From: Pseudomonadota bacterium
Lineage (GTDB): Bacteria; Pseudomonadota; Gammaproteobacteria; Burkholderiales; Rhodocyclaceae
Assembly (NCBI GenBank): GCA_018241685.1
Contig: JAFEDJ010000033.1
Coordinates: forward strand, 1 to 55,603
Length of the DNA stretch: 55,603 nucleotides
Direction: 5' to 3'
This document shows, one piece after another, positions 36,187-46,342 of this stretch. A program made the translations under genes and the position numbers. Numbering within the stretch: the first letter of the stretch is position 1; each line of letters begins with the position of its first letter. The notes beneath the pieces are model-generated. The model was not told the DNA's origin. It searched no databases and worked only from the letters and a program-made list of their open reading frames with translations.

Positions 36187-36969
36187 TTAATGCCGTGTGT
36201 CTATCGTCAGCAAGCCGATTTCGCTTGCGGTCAGGGGGCCGATGAGGGTCTGGGCCAGGCTGTCGGGAATCCTTGCCCGGTCGTCGGCGAGCGGGATGCG
36301 CCCGGCCATGATCTCGGCGGTCGGTTGCGGGTAAAGCGGCTGCCGTTGGGGTTCCGCATAGCCGTCGGGAAAACGCGGCGCAAGACTGTGGAGGTCGTAC
36401 TTGTCGGTGGCGCCGAGAGTGTGCAGCAATTCGTGGGCGATGATCACTGCGTTGCGCTGGCGCTCGCTGCGGCTGGCGAAAACCTTCACGACGCCGAGCT
36501 TGCCCTTTTCGAGGCCGACCGAATGGTCCAGTGCTGGTGTCAGCATCGGATCGTGGTAAAGCAGGAACAGGCGTACGTCGGGTCGCGGCCCGGGGGCGGC
36601 ATCATGACGCCAGGCCCAGAAGCGCAGCTGCAGGCTCCAGCCCATCATCGCCAGGGCATTGCCGCCAGCCGGGAACGGCGGCGGCTGGCTGGTGAGCGGC
36701 GGGGCCAGGTTGATGGCCAGGGGCCGCAGCAGCGAATGCCCGTGGCGTTGCAGTTCCTCCTCCAGCCAGTCGCCGATGACCGCGAAGTCTTCAGGCTTCA
36801 GCTCGCCAACGATGCGCCGGCTCGTATCGGAGGGATCGGCGGCGATCGGATAGACCGTCACATGCAGGGTACTGTCCCACGCGGTGCTGCGGGCGCTGGA
36901 TTTCCAGCTGCCGACGGCGACGGTGGCGAGGATGAACAGCAGGATGGCGATGCGGAGCTTGCGGAACAT
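36187..36969 (-). CDS. Membrane-anchored putative zinc metalloprotease
   Basis: 260 residues. An N-terminal hydrophobic segment (LRIAILLFILATVAVGSW) acts as signal or anchor. The key feature is HELLHTLGATD at residues 179-189: HExxHxxGxxD, the metzincin-type zinc site with an Asp as third ligand. Before it lies IIA and after it KYDLHSLAPRFPDG. I do not recognise a named family. It stands alone on the minus strand; no substrate can be inferred. A 128-nt gap (36059-36186) follows on the left without visible signals. Confidence 0.75.
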   Translation of the reverse strand: MFRKLRIAILLFILATVAVGSWKSSARSTAWDSTLHVTVYPIAADPSDTSRRIVGELKPEDFAVIGDWLEEELQRHGHSLLRPLAINLAPPLTSQPPPFPAGGNALAMMGWSLQLRFWAWRHDAAPGPRPDVRLFLLYHDPMLTPALDHSVGLEKGKLGVVKVFASRSERQRNAVIIAHELLHTLGATDKYDLHSLAPRFPDGYAEPQRQPLYPQPTAEIMAGRIPLADDRARIPDSLAQTLIGPLTASEIGLLTIDTRH

Positions 36970-37044
36970 GGGGAATCGCTGAGGTGCCGCGGAAGCGGCG
37001 TCCGGAAAGAGTCCGGATTATGCCAAAAGATTTTATGCCGGCCG

Positions 37045-37072
37045 AAAAAAAGCCCGGCCAGACGGCCGGGCT
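37045..37072 (-). terminator. Terminator after the fumarase gene
   Basis: On the minus strand AGCCCGGCC, loop GTCT, GGCCGGGCT, then a run of T (seven T including the last stem base). It ends 22 nt after the fumarase stop. Confidence 0.88.
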
Positions 37073-37094
37073 CGGGTGCTGCGCAGGGGCGTGA

Positions 37095-38630
37095 TCAGGC
37101 GACGGTGACCGGGATCTTGCCGATCTTGGCTTGCCATTCCTTCGGGCCGGTGTTGTGCACGCTGGTGCCGGAGGAGTCCACCGCAACGGTGACGGGCATG
37201 TCCTGCACGTCGAACTCGTAGATGGCTTCCATGCCCAGGTCGGCGAAGCCGACGACCTTGGCCGACTTGATGGCCTTGGCCACAAGGTAGGCGGCGCCGC
37301 CGACGGCCATCAGGTAGGCGGAGTTGTTGTCCTTGATCGCCTCGATGGCCACGGGGCCGCGCTCGGACTTGCCGATCATGGAGATCAGGCCGGTCTTCTC
37401 AAGCATCATGCGGGTGAACTTGTCCATACGGGTGGCGGTGGTCGGGCCGGCGGGGCCGACGACTTCGTCACGCACCGGGTCCACCGGGCCGACGTAGTAG
37501 ATCACGCGGTTGGTGAAGTCCACCGGCAGGGTTTCGCCCTTGGCCAGCATGTCGGCGATGCGCTTATGGGCAGCGTCGCGGCCGGTCAGCATCTTGCCGT
37601 TGAGCAGCAGCTTCTGGCCCGGCTTCCAGGCGGCGACTTCTTCCTTGGTCAGGGTGTCCAGATTGACGCGGGTGGCCGACTTGAGGTCCGGCGTCCAGGT
37701 GACGGCAGGCCAGTCTTCCAGCTTCGGCGGTTCGATCTTGGCCGGGCCGGAGCCGTCCAGGTGGAAGTGGCAGTGGCGGGTGGCGGCGCAGTTGGGCACC
37801 AGGGCGACCGGCAGGTTGGCGGCGTGGCAGGGGTAGTCCAGCACCTTCACGTCGAGCACCGTGGTCAGGCCGCCGAGGCCTTGGGCGCCGACGCCCAGCG
37901 CATTGACCTTCTCGTACAGCTCGAGGCGCAGCTCTTCGGCGCGGGTCAGGGCGGCGCCGGAGGAGGCCTTTTCCTTCAGCTCATGGATGTTCACCGGCGC
38001 CATGATGGATTCTTTGGCGAGCAGCATGGCCTTCTCGGGCGTGCCGCCGATACCGATGCCGATGATGCCCGGCGGACACCAGCCGGCGCCCATTTCGGGG
38101 ATCTTGTGCAGGACCCAGTCGACGAGATCGTCGGACGGGTTGAGCATGGCGAACTTGGACTTGGCTTCGGAGCCGCCGCCCTTGGCCGCGCAGATCACTT
38201 CCACGTGGTGGCCTTCGACGATCTCGAAGTGCACCACGGCCGGGGTGTTGTCCTTGGTGTTCTTGCGGGCACCGGCGGGGTCGGACAGCACGGAGGCGCG
38301 CAGGGGGTTTTCGGGGTTGCTGTAGGCGCGGCGAACGCCCTCGTTGATCATCTCCTGGATGCTCATCGTGGCGTCCGGCCAGCTGACCTGCATGCCGACC
38401 TTGATGAACACCATGCCGATGCCGGTGTCCTGGCAGATCGGGCGGTGGCCTTCGGCGGCCATGCGGGAGTTGGTCAGGATCTGGGCGATGGCGTCCTTGG
38501 CGGCGGCGGATTCCTCGCGCTCGTAGGCTTCGCCCAGGGCCTTGATGTAGTCCAGCGGGTGGTAGTAGCTGATGTACTGGAAGGCGTCCGCGACGGACTG
38601 GATCAGGTCTTCCTGTTTGATGGCGGTCAT
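37095..38630 (-). CDS. fumA: Fumarate hydratase, class I (iron-sulfur)
   Basis: 511 residues. It interconverts fumarate and malate in the TCA cycle using an oxygen-sensitive 4Fe-4S cluster. The three expected cluster cysteines are in GHRPICQDTGIGM, GAGWCPPGIIGIGIG and PNCAATRHCHFHLDG. The alpha domain runs to ~290, and the beta domain contains LLNGKMLTGRDAAHKRIADM and GPAGPTTATRMDKFTRMML. It is a single-chain form, shorter than E. coli FumA (548). It follows the UPF0114 gene by 27 nt on the same strand, so they form an operon. Confidence 0.95.
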   Translation of the reverse strand: MTAIKQEDLIQSVADAFQYISYYHPLDYIKALGEAYEREESAAAKDAIAQILTNSRMAAEGHRPICQDTGIGMVFIKVGMQVSWPDATMSIQEMINEGVRRAYSNPENPLRASVLSDPAGARKNTKDNTPAVVHFEIVEGHHVEVICAAKGGGSEAKSKFAMLNPSDDLVDWVLHKIPEMGAGWCPPGIIGIGIGGTPEKAMLLAKESIMAPVNIHELKEKASSGAALTRAEELRLELYEKVNALGVGAQGLGGLTTVLDVKVLDYPCHAANLPVALVPNCAATRHCHFHLDGSGPAKIEPPKLEDWPAVTWTPDLKSATRVNLDTLTKEEVAAWKPGQKLLLNGKMLTGRDAAHKRIADMLAKGETLPVDFTNRVIYYVGPVDPVRDEVVGPAGPTTATRMDKFTRMMLEKTGLISMIGKSERGPVAIEAIKDNNSAYLMAVGGAAYLVAKAIKSAKVVGFADLGMEAIYEFDVQDMPVTVAVDSSGTSVHNTGPKEWQAKIGKIPVTVA

Positions 38631-38657
38631 GGGTGAGGCTCCCTCTACGTGATGTCT

Positions 38658-39188
38658 TTAGTGTTTGGACAGCAGGACGGTCTGGTTCATGATCTTGTCG
38701 ACCATCGCCATGGCGAGGGCCGAGAACAGGAACACGACATGGATGATCACCTGCCACTGGATCGTGTGCTCGGGCAGGTTGCCGGCATTGATGAAGGTCT
38801 TCAGCAGATGGATCGACGAGATGCCGATGATGGCGGTGGACAGCTTGATCTTCAGCACACCGGCGTTCACATGGGACAGCCATTCCGGCTGGTCCGGGTG
38901 GTTCTCCAGGTCGAGGCGCGACACGAAGGTCTCGTAGCCGCCGATGATGACCATGATCAGCAGGTTGGCGATCATCACCACGTCGATCAGGCCGAGCACC
39001 ACCAGCATGGTTTCCGTTTCGCTGATATGGCCGCCGGATTCGAAGACCGAACTCACCAGGTGGAAGAGTTCGGCCATGAACAGGTAAACGTAGATTCCCT
39101 GGGCGACGACCAGGCCGAGATAGAGCGGGGCCTGGAGCCAGCGGCTCCAGAAGATGAAGCGTTCCATTTGTTGAGGACCGTTGCTCAT
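38658..39188 (-). CDS. UPF0114 (YqhA-like) inner-membrane protein
   Basis: 176 residues from ATG 39188 ([17 protein letters not shown]); ATG 39167 is the other good choice. Four hydrophobic helices ([79 protein letters not shown]) match the UPF0114 family, which lies in the inner membrane and has no settled function. [20 protein letters not shown] is a conserved block. The open frame before 39188 lacks similarity. It heads the operon with fumarase. Confidence 0.9.
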   Translation of the reverse strand: MSNGPQQMERFIFWSRWLQAPLYLGLVVAQGIYVYLFMAELFHLVSSVFESGGHISETETMLVVLGLIDVVMIANLLIMVIIGGYETFVSRLDLENHPDQPEWLSHVNAGVLKIKLSTAIIGISSIHLLKTFINAGNLPEHTIQWQVIIHVVFLFSALAMAMVDKIMNQTVLLSKH

Positions 39189-39250
39189 GATGATGGGCTG
39201 CAGATTGGGGACCCCGGATTTTATCATCGGCGAACGGCTCTCCAAGACGC

Positions 39251-40660
<1,410 letters not shown>

Positions 40661-40670
40661 GGAGACGGAC

Positions 40671-40988
40671 ATGGCCTTTGCCGACAAGCTCAAGACCCTG
40701 CCGGGCGTGTCCCATCTCGCCGCGATCCAGCTGATCGACGCCGCCGACGCGGTGGTTGCCACCATCGAGAACAAGCCCGGCCAGGCCGGCTCGCTGGCGG
40801 TGTACAACCACCTGGCGCAGATCCACGGCGCGATCACCCCCGAGGCGGCGACCCAGGGCATCGCGATCTACGAGGAGCACAGCGAGGATGCGCGCCTGAA
40901 CCCGGGCAAGCATCCCAACATCGATCGCCTGATCGGCCTCGTCGAGCGCGCTGAAACCCTGCGCGTGAAGCACGTCTTCGCGACCTGA
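40671..40988 (+). CDS. Small conserved protein, DUF2322-like
   Basis: 105 residues, cytoplasmic, no signal or membrane segment. It contains FADKLKTLPGVSHLAAIQLI and GSLAVYNHLAQIHGAITPEA, then HPNIDRLI. It resembles the DUF2322 family from memory; the function is unknown. It lies 10 nt after purB with GGAGAC upstream, so it is probably co-transcribed with purB. Confidence 0.75.
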   Translation: MAFADKLKTLPGVSHLAAIQLIDAADAVVATIENKPGQAGSLAVYNHLAQIHGAITPEAATQGIAIYEEHSEDARLNPGKHPNIDRLIGLVERAETLRVKHVFAT

Positions 40989-41002
40989 GCGGCGATGCGG
41001 CA

Positions 41003-41024
41003 CGGGATGCCCGCGGGCATCCCG
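41003..41024 (+). terminator. Palindromic hairpin after the purB unit
   Basis: A perfect 22-nt palindrome: arms CGGGATGCCC and GGGCATCCCG around a central GC. No T-run. It precedes the larger terminator at 41041. Confidence 0.55.
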
Positions 41025-41040
41025 CCAGCAGTCCCCAAAA

Positions 41041-41073
41041 AGCAAAACCCCCGGTAAGTCCGGGGGTTTTGCT
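41041..41073. terminator. Bidirectional terminator between purB and cysN
   Basis: AGCAAAACCCCCGG (41041-41054), loop TAAGT, CCGGGGGTTTTGCT (41060-41073): a 14-bp perfect stem with A/T-rich feet. On the minus strand a TTTTTGG follows; on the plus strand TTTGC. It serves both convergent units. Confidence 0.9.
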
Positions 41074-41117
41074 TTGCGGCTCCCGGCCGCAGCCGGGGAT
41101 GCAGCCTACGCGTCGGC

Positions 41118-42401
41118 TCAGGCGTTCAAGCCCGTGATCATGCCGGCACCCACCGTGTTGTTGGTGGATTCGTCGATCAGGATGAAGGCGCCGGTGGCGC
41201 GCGAGTCGGTGTAGTTGTCGGCGAAGACCGGCTGGGCCAGCTTGAGGGTCAGGCGGGCGATGTCGTTCATGGCCAGCGTGGTCGCCGCTTCCTTGTCCAG
41301 CGTGTTGATGTCCAGGCGGTGGGTGATGCTCGCCACCTTGGCCTTCACTTCGCGGGTGGTGTGGCGCAGCCAGTAGGTGCGCGCCGGCGACAGCGGGGTT
41401 TCCGACAGCCAGCAGACGATGGCCTCGACCTGCTTGGTCTGGGCTGGCACTTCGGTGCTGCTGACGATCATGTCGCCGCGGGAGATGTCGATCTCGTCTT
41501 CCAGCAGCAGGGTCACGGACTGCTCGTGGATCGCCTTGGGCAGGGACTCGCCGTACAGCTGGATGTCCTTGACCTTGGTGGTCAGGCCGTTGGGCAGCAC
41601 GGTGACGCTGTCGCCCACCTTGATCTCGCCGGACTCGACGCGGCCCATGAAGCCGCGGTAGTCGTGCAGCTCGGGGTTGTCGGAGGCCTGCGGGCGGCAC
41701 ACGTACTGGACCGGGAAGCGGAAGCTCTCGGCCTGCTCGGTGTGGGCGGCCGGGGCGGCTTCGAGGATGTCGATCATCGTCGGGCCGTCGTACCAGTTGA
41801 GGCGCTCGCCACGGTCCACGATCATGTCGCCGTTGAGGGCCGACAGCGGAATGAAGCGCACGTCGGTGAGGCCGATCTGGTCGGCGAAGGCCTTGTACTC
41901 GGCAACGATCCGGTCGTAGGTGGCCTGGTCGTAATCGACGAGGTCCATCTTGTTGACGGCTACCACCACGTGGGGGATGCCCACCAGCTTGGTCAGGTAG
42001 CTGTGGCGGCGGGTCTGGGTCAGCACGCCCTTGCGCGCGTCGATCAGGATGATCGCCAGGTTCGCGGTGGAGGCGGCGGTCACCATGTTGCGGGTGTACT
42101 GCTCGTGGCCCGGCGCGTCGGCGATGATGTACTTGCGGGTGCCGGTCGAGAAGTAGCGGTAGGCCACATCGATGGTGATGCCCTGTTCGCGCTCGGCCTG
42201 CAGGCCGTCGGTGAGCAGGGACAGGTCGACGGCGGTCATGCCACGCTTGCTGGAGGTGCGCTCGATGGCAGTGAGGGTGTCGGCCAGGATGGCCTTGGTG
42301 TCGAACAGCAGACGACCGATCAGGGTGCTCTTGCCGTCATCGACCGAACCACAGGTCAGGAAGCGCAGCAGGCCGCGGTCTTCAACGTGTTGGGCGCTCA
42401 T
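41118..42401 (-). CDS. cysN: Sulfate adenylyltransferase GTPase subunit
   Basis: 427 residues. Elongation-factor-like GTPase: G1 GSVDDGKSTLIGRLL, switch EREQGITIDVAYRYF, G3 DAPGHEQYTRNMVTAA, G4 NKMDLVDYDQ. It drives APS formation by CysD. There is no CysC kinase domain fused at the C-terminus, which suits the APS-reductase route encoded upstream. Its ATG directly follows the cysD stop. It is the last gene of the cys operon. Confidence 0.96.
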   Translation of the reverse strand: MSAQHVEDRGLLRFLTCGSVDDGKSTLIGRLLFDTKAILADTLTAIERTSSKRGMTAVDLSLLTDGLQAEREQGITIDVAYRYFSTGTRKYIIADAPGHEQYTRNMVTAASTANLAIILIDARKGVLTQTRRHSYLTKLVGIPHVVVAVNKMDLVDYDQATYDRIVAEYKAFADQIGLTDVRFIPLSALNGDMIVDRGERLNWYDGPTMIDILEAAPAAHTEQAESFRFPVQYVCRPQASDNPELHDYRGFMGRVESGEIKVGDSVTVLPNGLTTKVKDIQLYGESLPKAIHEQSVTLLLEDEIDISRGDMIVSSTEVPAQTKQVEAIVCWLSETPLSPARTYWLRHTTREVKAKVASITHRLDINTLDKEAATTLAMNDIARLTLKLAQPVFADNYTDSRATGAFILIDESTNNTVGAGMITGLNA

Positions 42402-43337
42402 TTAGAAGTAACCCTCTTTCTTGCGTTGTTCCATGGAGGCTTCGCTGGTCTGGTCGTCCAGACGGGTCGCGCCGCGCTCGGTGATCGTGGTGGTAGCGGT
42501 TTCGAGCACGATCTTCTCGACGTTGTCGGCGTCGGACTCCACCGGGGCGGTGCACGAGATGTCGCCGACAGTGCGGAAACGCACCTGCAGGTCGATGATC
42601 TCTTCGCCGGCCTTCGGCAGGTTGGTCAGTTCGCCGTTCATCAGCGGTACGTTGACCGGCACGATGGCGCCGGAACGCATCACCACCGGACGGGTGTGGG
42701 CGAAGTAGATGCTCGGCAGCTCGAGCTTCTCGCGCTCGATGTACTGCCACACGTCCATCTCGGTCCAGTTGGAGATCGGGAAGGCGCGGATGTTCTCGCC
42801 CTTGTGGCTGCGCGCGTTGTAGAGGTTCCACAGCTCGGGGCGCTGGTTCTTCGGATCCCATTGGCCGAACTCGTCGCGGAAGCTCATGATGCGTTCCTTG
42901 GCGCGGGCCTTTTCCTCGTCGCGGCGGGCTCCGCCGATACAGGCGTCGAAGCCGAACTCCTCGATGGCTTCCAGCAGCGTCACGGACTGGTGCTTGTTGC
43001 GCGACTCGTTCTCGTTCTTCAGCACGACGGTGCCGCGCTTCATGGAGTCTTCGACGGAGCGCACGATCAGGCGCTCGCCCAGCTCGGCGGCGCGCTTGTC
43101 GCGGAACTCGACCACTTCCTTGTAGTTGTGGCCGGTATCGATGTGCATTAGCGGGAAGGGGAACTTACCGGGGCGGAAGGCCTTCTCGGCGATCCGCAGC
43201 ATGCAGATGGAGTCCTTGCCGCCGGAGAACAGCAGCACGGGGTTGCTGCACTGGCCGGCCACTTCACGCATGATGTGGATGGCTTCGGATTCGAGCCAAT
43301 CCAGGTGGCTCAGGGTCTGTTTGGTGAGCGTCGACAT
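42402..43337 (-). CDS. cysD: Sulfate adenylyltransferase small subunit
   Basis: 311 residues. PP-loop ATP-binding motif LFSGGKDSICMLRIA, then FPLMHIDTGHNYKEVVEFRD and the conserved RDEEKARAKERIMSFRDEFG and ENIRAFPISNWTEMDVWQYI. It makes adenylylsulfate (APS) from sulfate and ATP with CysN. It lies 33 nt after cysH. Confidence 0.97.
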   Translation of the reverse strand: MSTLTKQTLSHLDWLESEAIHIMREVAGQCSNPVLLFSGGKDSICMLRIAEKAFRPGKFPFPLMHIDTGHNYKEVVEFRDKRAAELGERLIVRSVEDSMKRGTVVLKNENESRNKHQSVTLLEAIEEFGFDACIGGARRDEEKARAKERIMSFRDEFGQWDPKNQRPELWNLYNARSHKGENIRAFPISNWTEMDVWQYIEREKLELPSIYFAHTRPVVMRSGAIVPVNVPLMNGELTNLPKAGEEIIDLQVRFRTVGDISCTAPVESDADNVEKIVLETATTTITERGATRLDDQTSEASMEQRKKEGYF

Positions 43338-43370
43338 TGCTTTACTCGTTCTATGGTTCCTGGGTGCCCG

Positions 43371-44096
43371 TCACTTCTTGACGTGCAGGCCGCATTCCTT
43401 GGTTTCCGGGTTTTCCCACCACCAGCGGCCGGCGCGGACGTCCTCGCCGATCGACACCGGGCGGGTGCACGGGGCGCAGCCGATGCTCGGGTAGAACTTG
43501 TCGTGCAGCGCGTTGTACGGAACCTTGTTGAGGCGGATGTAGGCCCACACTTCCTTCTCGGTCCAGTCGGAGAGCGGGTTGAACTTGACCAGGCCGTTGC
43601 CCTCGTCGAACTGGCGCTTGGGCAGGTCGGTGCGGGTGGTGGACTGCTGGGCGCGCAGGCCGGTGATCCAGGCCTGTTTGCCGGCCAGCGCGCGGCCCAG
43701 CGGCTCGACCTTGCGGGCGTGGCAACAGGCCTTGCGCAGCTCGACGCTGTCGTAGAAGGCGTTGATGCCGTTTTCCCGCGTGAAGGTCTCGATGGCCTCG
43801 TGGTTCGGGTAGAAGAACTTCAGCTTGAGGCCGTAGCGCTTCTGTACCTCGGCCATCAGATCGTAGGTTTCCAGCGGCAGGCGGCCGGTGTCCAGCGAGA
43901 AGATCTCGATGGGCAGCTGGCTGGTGGCGATCACGTCGGTGAGCACCATGTCTTCGGCGCCGAGGCTGTTGGCCATCGTGATGGCCGGCAGTTCGGCGGC
44001 CCAGGCAGCCAGGTCGGCCTTGAGCTGGGCGACCTTGGTTTCCAGGCTGGCAAGCAGCACCGGATCGTCGAGCTTGGGGTTCTGGTTCGGATGCAT
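43371..44096 (-). CDS. cysH: Adenylylsulfate reductase (assimilatory, thioredoxin-dependent)
   Basis: 241 residues. Reduces APS to sulfite. It has the two cysteine pairs that bind the 4Fe-4S cluster: CCHARKVEPL and CAPCTRPV, which separate APS reductases from PAPS reductases. The catalytic cysteine motif ECGLH is at the C-terminus. Substrate-binding motifs SLGAEDMVLTDVI and IEIFSLDTGRLPLETYDLM are present. Its cluster type agrees with the lack of cysC here. Confidence 0.95.
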   Translation of the reverse strand: MHPNQNPKLDDPVLLASLETKVAQLKADLAAWAAELPAITMANSLGAEDMVLTDVIATSQLPIEIFSLDTGRLPLETYDLMAEVQKRYGLKLKFFYPNHEAIETFTRENGINAFYDSVELRKACCHARKVEPLGRALAGKQAWITGLRAQQSTTRTDLPKRQFDEGNGLVKFNPLSDWTEKEVWAYIRLNKVPYNALHDKFYPSIGCAPCTRPVSIGEDVRAGRWWWENPETKECGLHVKK

Positions 44097-44112
44097 GGAG
44101 GTTTCTCCTCGC

Positions 44113-44637
44113 TCAGGCGGCGCGCTGGGTGCGGCGGAACAGGGGTTCGGGCTGGTCGATGGCGGCCTGGTAGGGCGTCGAGAAGTCCTTCAGGCTGGCC
44201 AGTGCTTCTTCAAGCTGGGCGTCGCTGTACTTGCCGGCCTTCGGCTGGATCGCGTCGAAGCCGCAGCGCTGCATGAAGAAGAACTGGTCGCGCAGCACAT
44301 CGCCGATGGCGCGGATCTCGCCCGTGTAGGCGTAGCGGCTGCGCAGCAGCGCCGCGCTGGAGTAGGCGCGGCCGTCGGTGAACTTGGGGAAGTTCAGCGC
44401 GATGGCGCCGATGCTGTCCAGGTCGCCTTCGAGGTCGTCCACGCTCTCGCTGCTGTCCAGCCAAACGCCGAGGCCGGCACGGCCGGAGAGGGCGCCCTTG
44501 TGGGCCTGCCACACGGCGAGGGGCACGAACACCGGACCATCGGGCAGGCTCAGCGCCTCGGGGCCCTGGACTTCGTCGAGGACGAGGATTTCTGCGGCGT
44601 CGTCGATCACGCGGCCGTTCTTGATGAGCTTAGGCAT
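44113..44637 (-). CDS. DUF934 sulfur-assimilation protein
   Basis: 174 residues from ATG 44637 (MPKLIKNGRVIDDAAE), preceded by GGAAG. It overlaps the end of the sulfite reductase gene by 8 nt. Features: VFVPLAVWQAHK, GVWLDSSE, and FPKFTDGRAYSSAALLRSRY, then YTGEIRAIGDVLRDQFFFMQ, which match the DUF934 family found between cysI and cysH in many proteobacteria. Its role, perhaps supporting electron supply to sulfite reductase, is not established. Confidence 0.88.
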   Translation of the reverse strand: MPKLIKNGRVIDDAAEILVLDEVQGPEALSLPDGPVFVPLAVWQAHKGALSGRAGLGVWLDSSESVDDLEGDLDSIGAIALNFPKFTDGRAYSSAALLRSRYAYTGEIRAIGDVLRDQFFFMQRCGFDAIQPKAGKYSDAQLEEALASLKDFSTPYQAAIDQPEPLFRRTQRAA

Positions 44638-46312
44638 GTTGCTTCCTTTCGATGATCGCGGCTTCGCCATACACGCCGAGCTTGAAGGGGTCGAGGCCGG
44701 TGCGGCGGACGGTGTCGATGAAGCGCTCGCCGTCCTGGCGCTGGGCCCGGTAGACGTCGATGATCTTGCTGATCACGTCGGGCATTTCGGCCGCGGCGAA
44801 CGAGCGGCCGATCACCTTGCCGATGCTGGTGTCGTTGCCCTGGCTGCCGCCGAGGCTGACCTGGTACCACTCCTCACCGTTCTTGTCGACGCCGAGGATG
44901 CCGATGTGGCCGACGTGGTGGTGGCCGCAGGAGTTCATGCAGCCGGAGATGTTGAGCTCGATGTCGCCGATGTCGTAGAGGTAGTCCAGATCGTCGAAGC
45001 GGGCCTGGATCGCATTGGCGATGGGGATCGACTTGGCGTTGGCGAGTGCGCAGAAGTCGCCACCGGGGCAGCAGATGATGTCGGTCAGCAGGCCGAAGGT
45101 CGGCGTTGCCAGGCCGGTGGCGCGAGCCTTCTCCCACAGCGCGAAGAGGTCGGCCTGCTTGACGTCGGCCAGCACCAGGTTCTGCTCGTGGGTGGCGCGC
45201 ACTTCACCGAAGCTGTAGGCGTCGGCCCACTCGGCGACCAGGTCGAGCTGCTCGGCGGTGATGTCGCCGGGGGCGGTGGCGGGGTTCTTCAGGGACAGCA
45301 CGACGATCGCGTAGCCGGGCACCTTGTGGGCCAGCACGTTGCGGCGAGCCCACGCGGCGAAGGCCGTGTTGGCAGCGCGCTGGCTGGCGTAGCCGGCGTC
45401 CTCGCCCGCCAGGGTCTCGTAGACGGGCGTCGTGAAGTGGGCGGCGACGCGGGCCACTTCGGCTTCCGTCAGGGTGTTGGCGCCATCCTTGCCGAAGGCC
45501 CATTCCTCCTCGACCTGGCGCTTGAACTCGGCGACGCCGAGGGCCTTGACGAGGATCTTGATGCGCGCCTTGTAGAGGTTGTCGCGGCGGCCGTAGCGGT
45601 TGTACACCCGCAGGATCGCCTCGTTGTAGGTGATGATGTGCTGCCAGGGCACGAAAGCGTTGATTTCCTCACCGATGATCGGGGTGCGGCCCATGCCGCC
45701 GCCGACCAGCACGCGGAAGCCGATCTCGCCGGCCGCATTGCGCTTCAGTTCGAGGCCGATGTCGTGGCACTGGATGACCGCGCGGTCCTGCTCGGCGCCG
45801 TTCACGGCGATCTTGAACTTGCGCGGCAGGAAGGCGAATTCCGGGTGGAAGGTGCTCCACTGGCGCAGCACCTCGCACCACGGGCGCGGGTCGATGTACT
45901 CATCGCCGGCCACGCCGGCGAAGGGGTCGGAGGTGATGTTGCGGATGCACGCGCCGGAGGTCTGGATGGCGTGCATCTGGACCTGGGCCAGCTCGCCGAG
46001 GATCTCGGGCACCATCTTCAGTTCGGGCCAGTTGAACTGCACGTTCTGGCGCGTGGTGATGTGGGCGTAGCCCTTGTCGTAGCTGCGGGCGATGTGGGCG
46101 AGCTTGCGGACCTGCGTGGACGACAGCAGGCCGTAGGGCACGGCGATCCGCAGCATTGGCGCGTGGCGCTGGATGTACAGGCCGTTCTGCAGGCGCAGCG
46201 GGCGGAACTCGTCATCGGTCAGCTCACCGGCCAGGTAACGCCGGGTCTGGTCGCGGAACTGGGCGACGCGCTCGTCGACGATCTTCTGGTCGTAGGGGTC
46301 GTAACGGTACAT
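44630..46312 (-). CDS. cysI: Assimilatory sulfite reductase, siroheme subunit
   Basis: 560 residues. Reduces sulfite to sulfide. The 4Fe-4S/siroheme ligands are in CCPGGDFC and SGCMNSCGHHHVGHIG. Ferredoxin-like halves with LPRKFKIAVNG, GGGMGRTP and THITTRQN-like AHITTRQNVQFNW are present. It belongs to the nitrite/sulfite reductase superfamily; sulfite is preferred from context. No flavoprotein partner (cysJ) is in the cluster, so the donor may be ferredoxin or a reductase encoded elsewhere. The gene begins 30 nt after the transporter gene. Confidence 0.93.
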   Translation of the reverse strand: MYRYDPYDQKIVDERVAQFRDQTRRYLAGELTDDEFRPLRLQNGLYIQRHAPMLRIAVPYGLLSSTQVRKLAHIARSYDKGYAHITTRQNVQFNWPELKMVPEILGELAQVQMHAIQTSGACIRNITSDPFAGVAGDEYIDPRPWCEVLRQWSTFHPEFAFLPRKFKIAVNGAEQDRAVIQCHDIGLELKRNAAGEIGFRVLVGGGMGRTPIIGEEINAFVPWQHIITYNEAILRVYNRYGRRDNLYKARIKILVKALGVAEFKRQVEEEWAFGKDGANTLTEAEVARVAAHFTTPVYETLAGEDAGYASQRAANTAFAAWARRNVLAHKVPGYAIVVLSLKNPATAPGDITAEQLDLVAEWADAYSFGEVRATHEQNLVLADVKQADLFALWEKARATGLATPTFGLLTDIICCPGGDFCALANAKSIPIANAIQARFDDLDYLYDIGDIELNISGCMNSCGHHHVGHIGILGVDKNGEEWYQVSLGGSQGNDTSIGKVIGRSFAAAEMPDVISKIIDVYRAQRQDGERFIDTVRRTGLDPFKLGVYGEAAIIERKQHA

Positions 46313-46342
46313 TTCGTTTTCCTGGTTTATTCGTAAGCCCGG

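Noticed and set aside
36142..37221. A 359-codon plus-strand frame opposite the metalloprotease gene
   Set aside because: It spans a terminator and a gene boundary; the minus-strand frame has a signal segment and a zinc motif.
41319..43151. A 610-codon plus-strand frame opposite cysN and cysD
   Set aside because: Antisense of two clear cys genes; biased composition (Val/Gly/His/Gln) and no domain.
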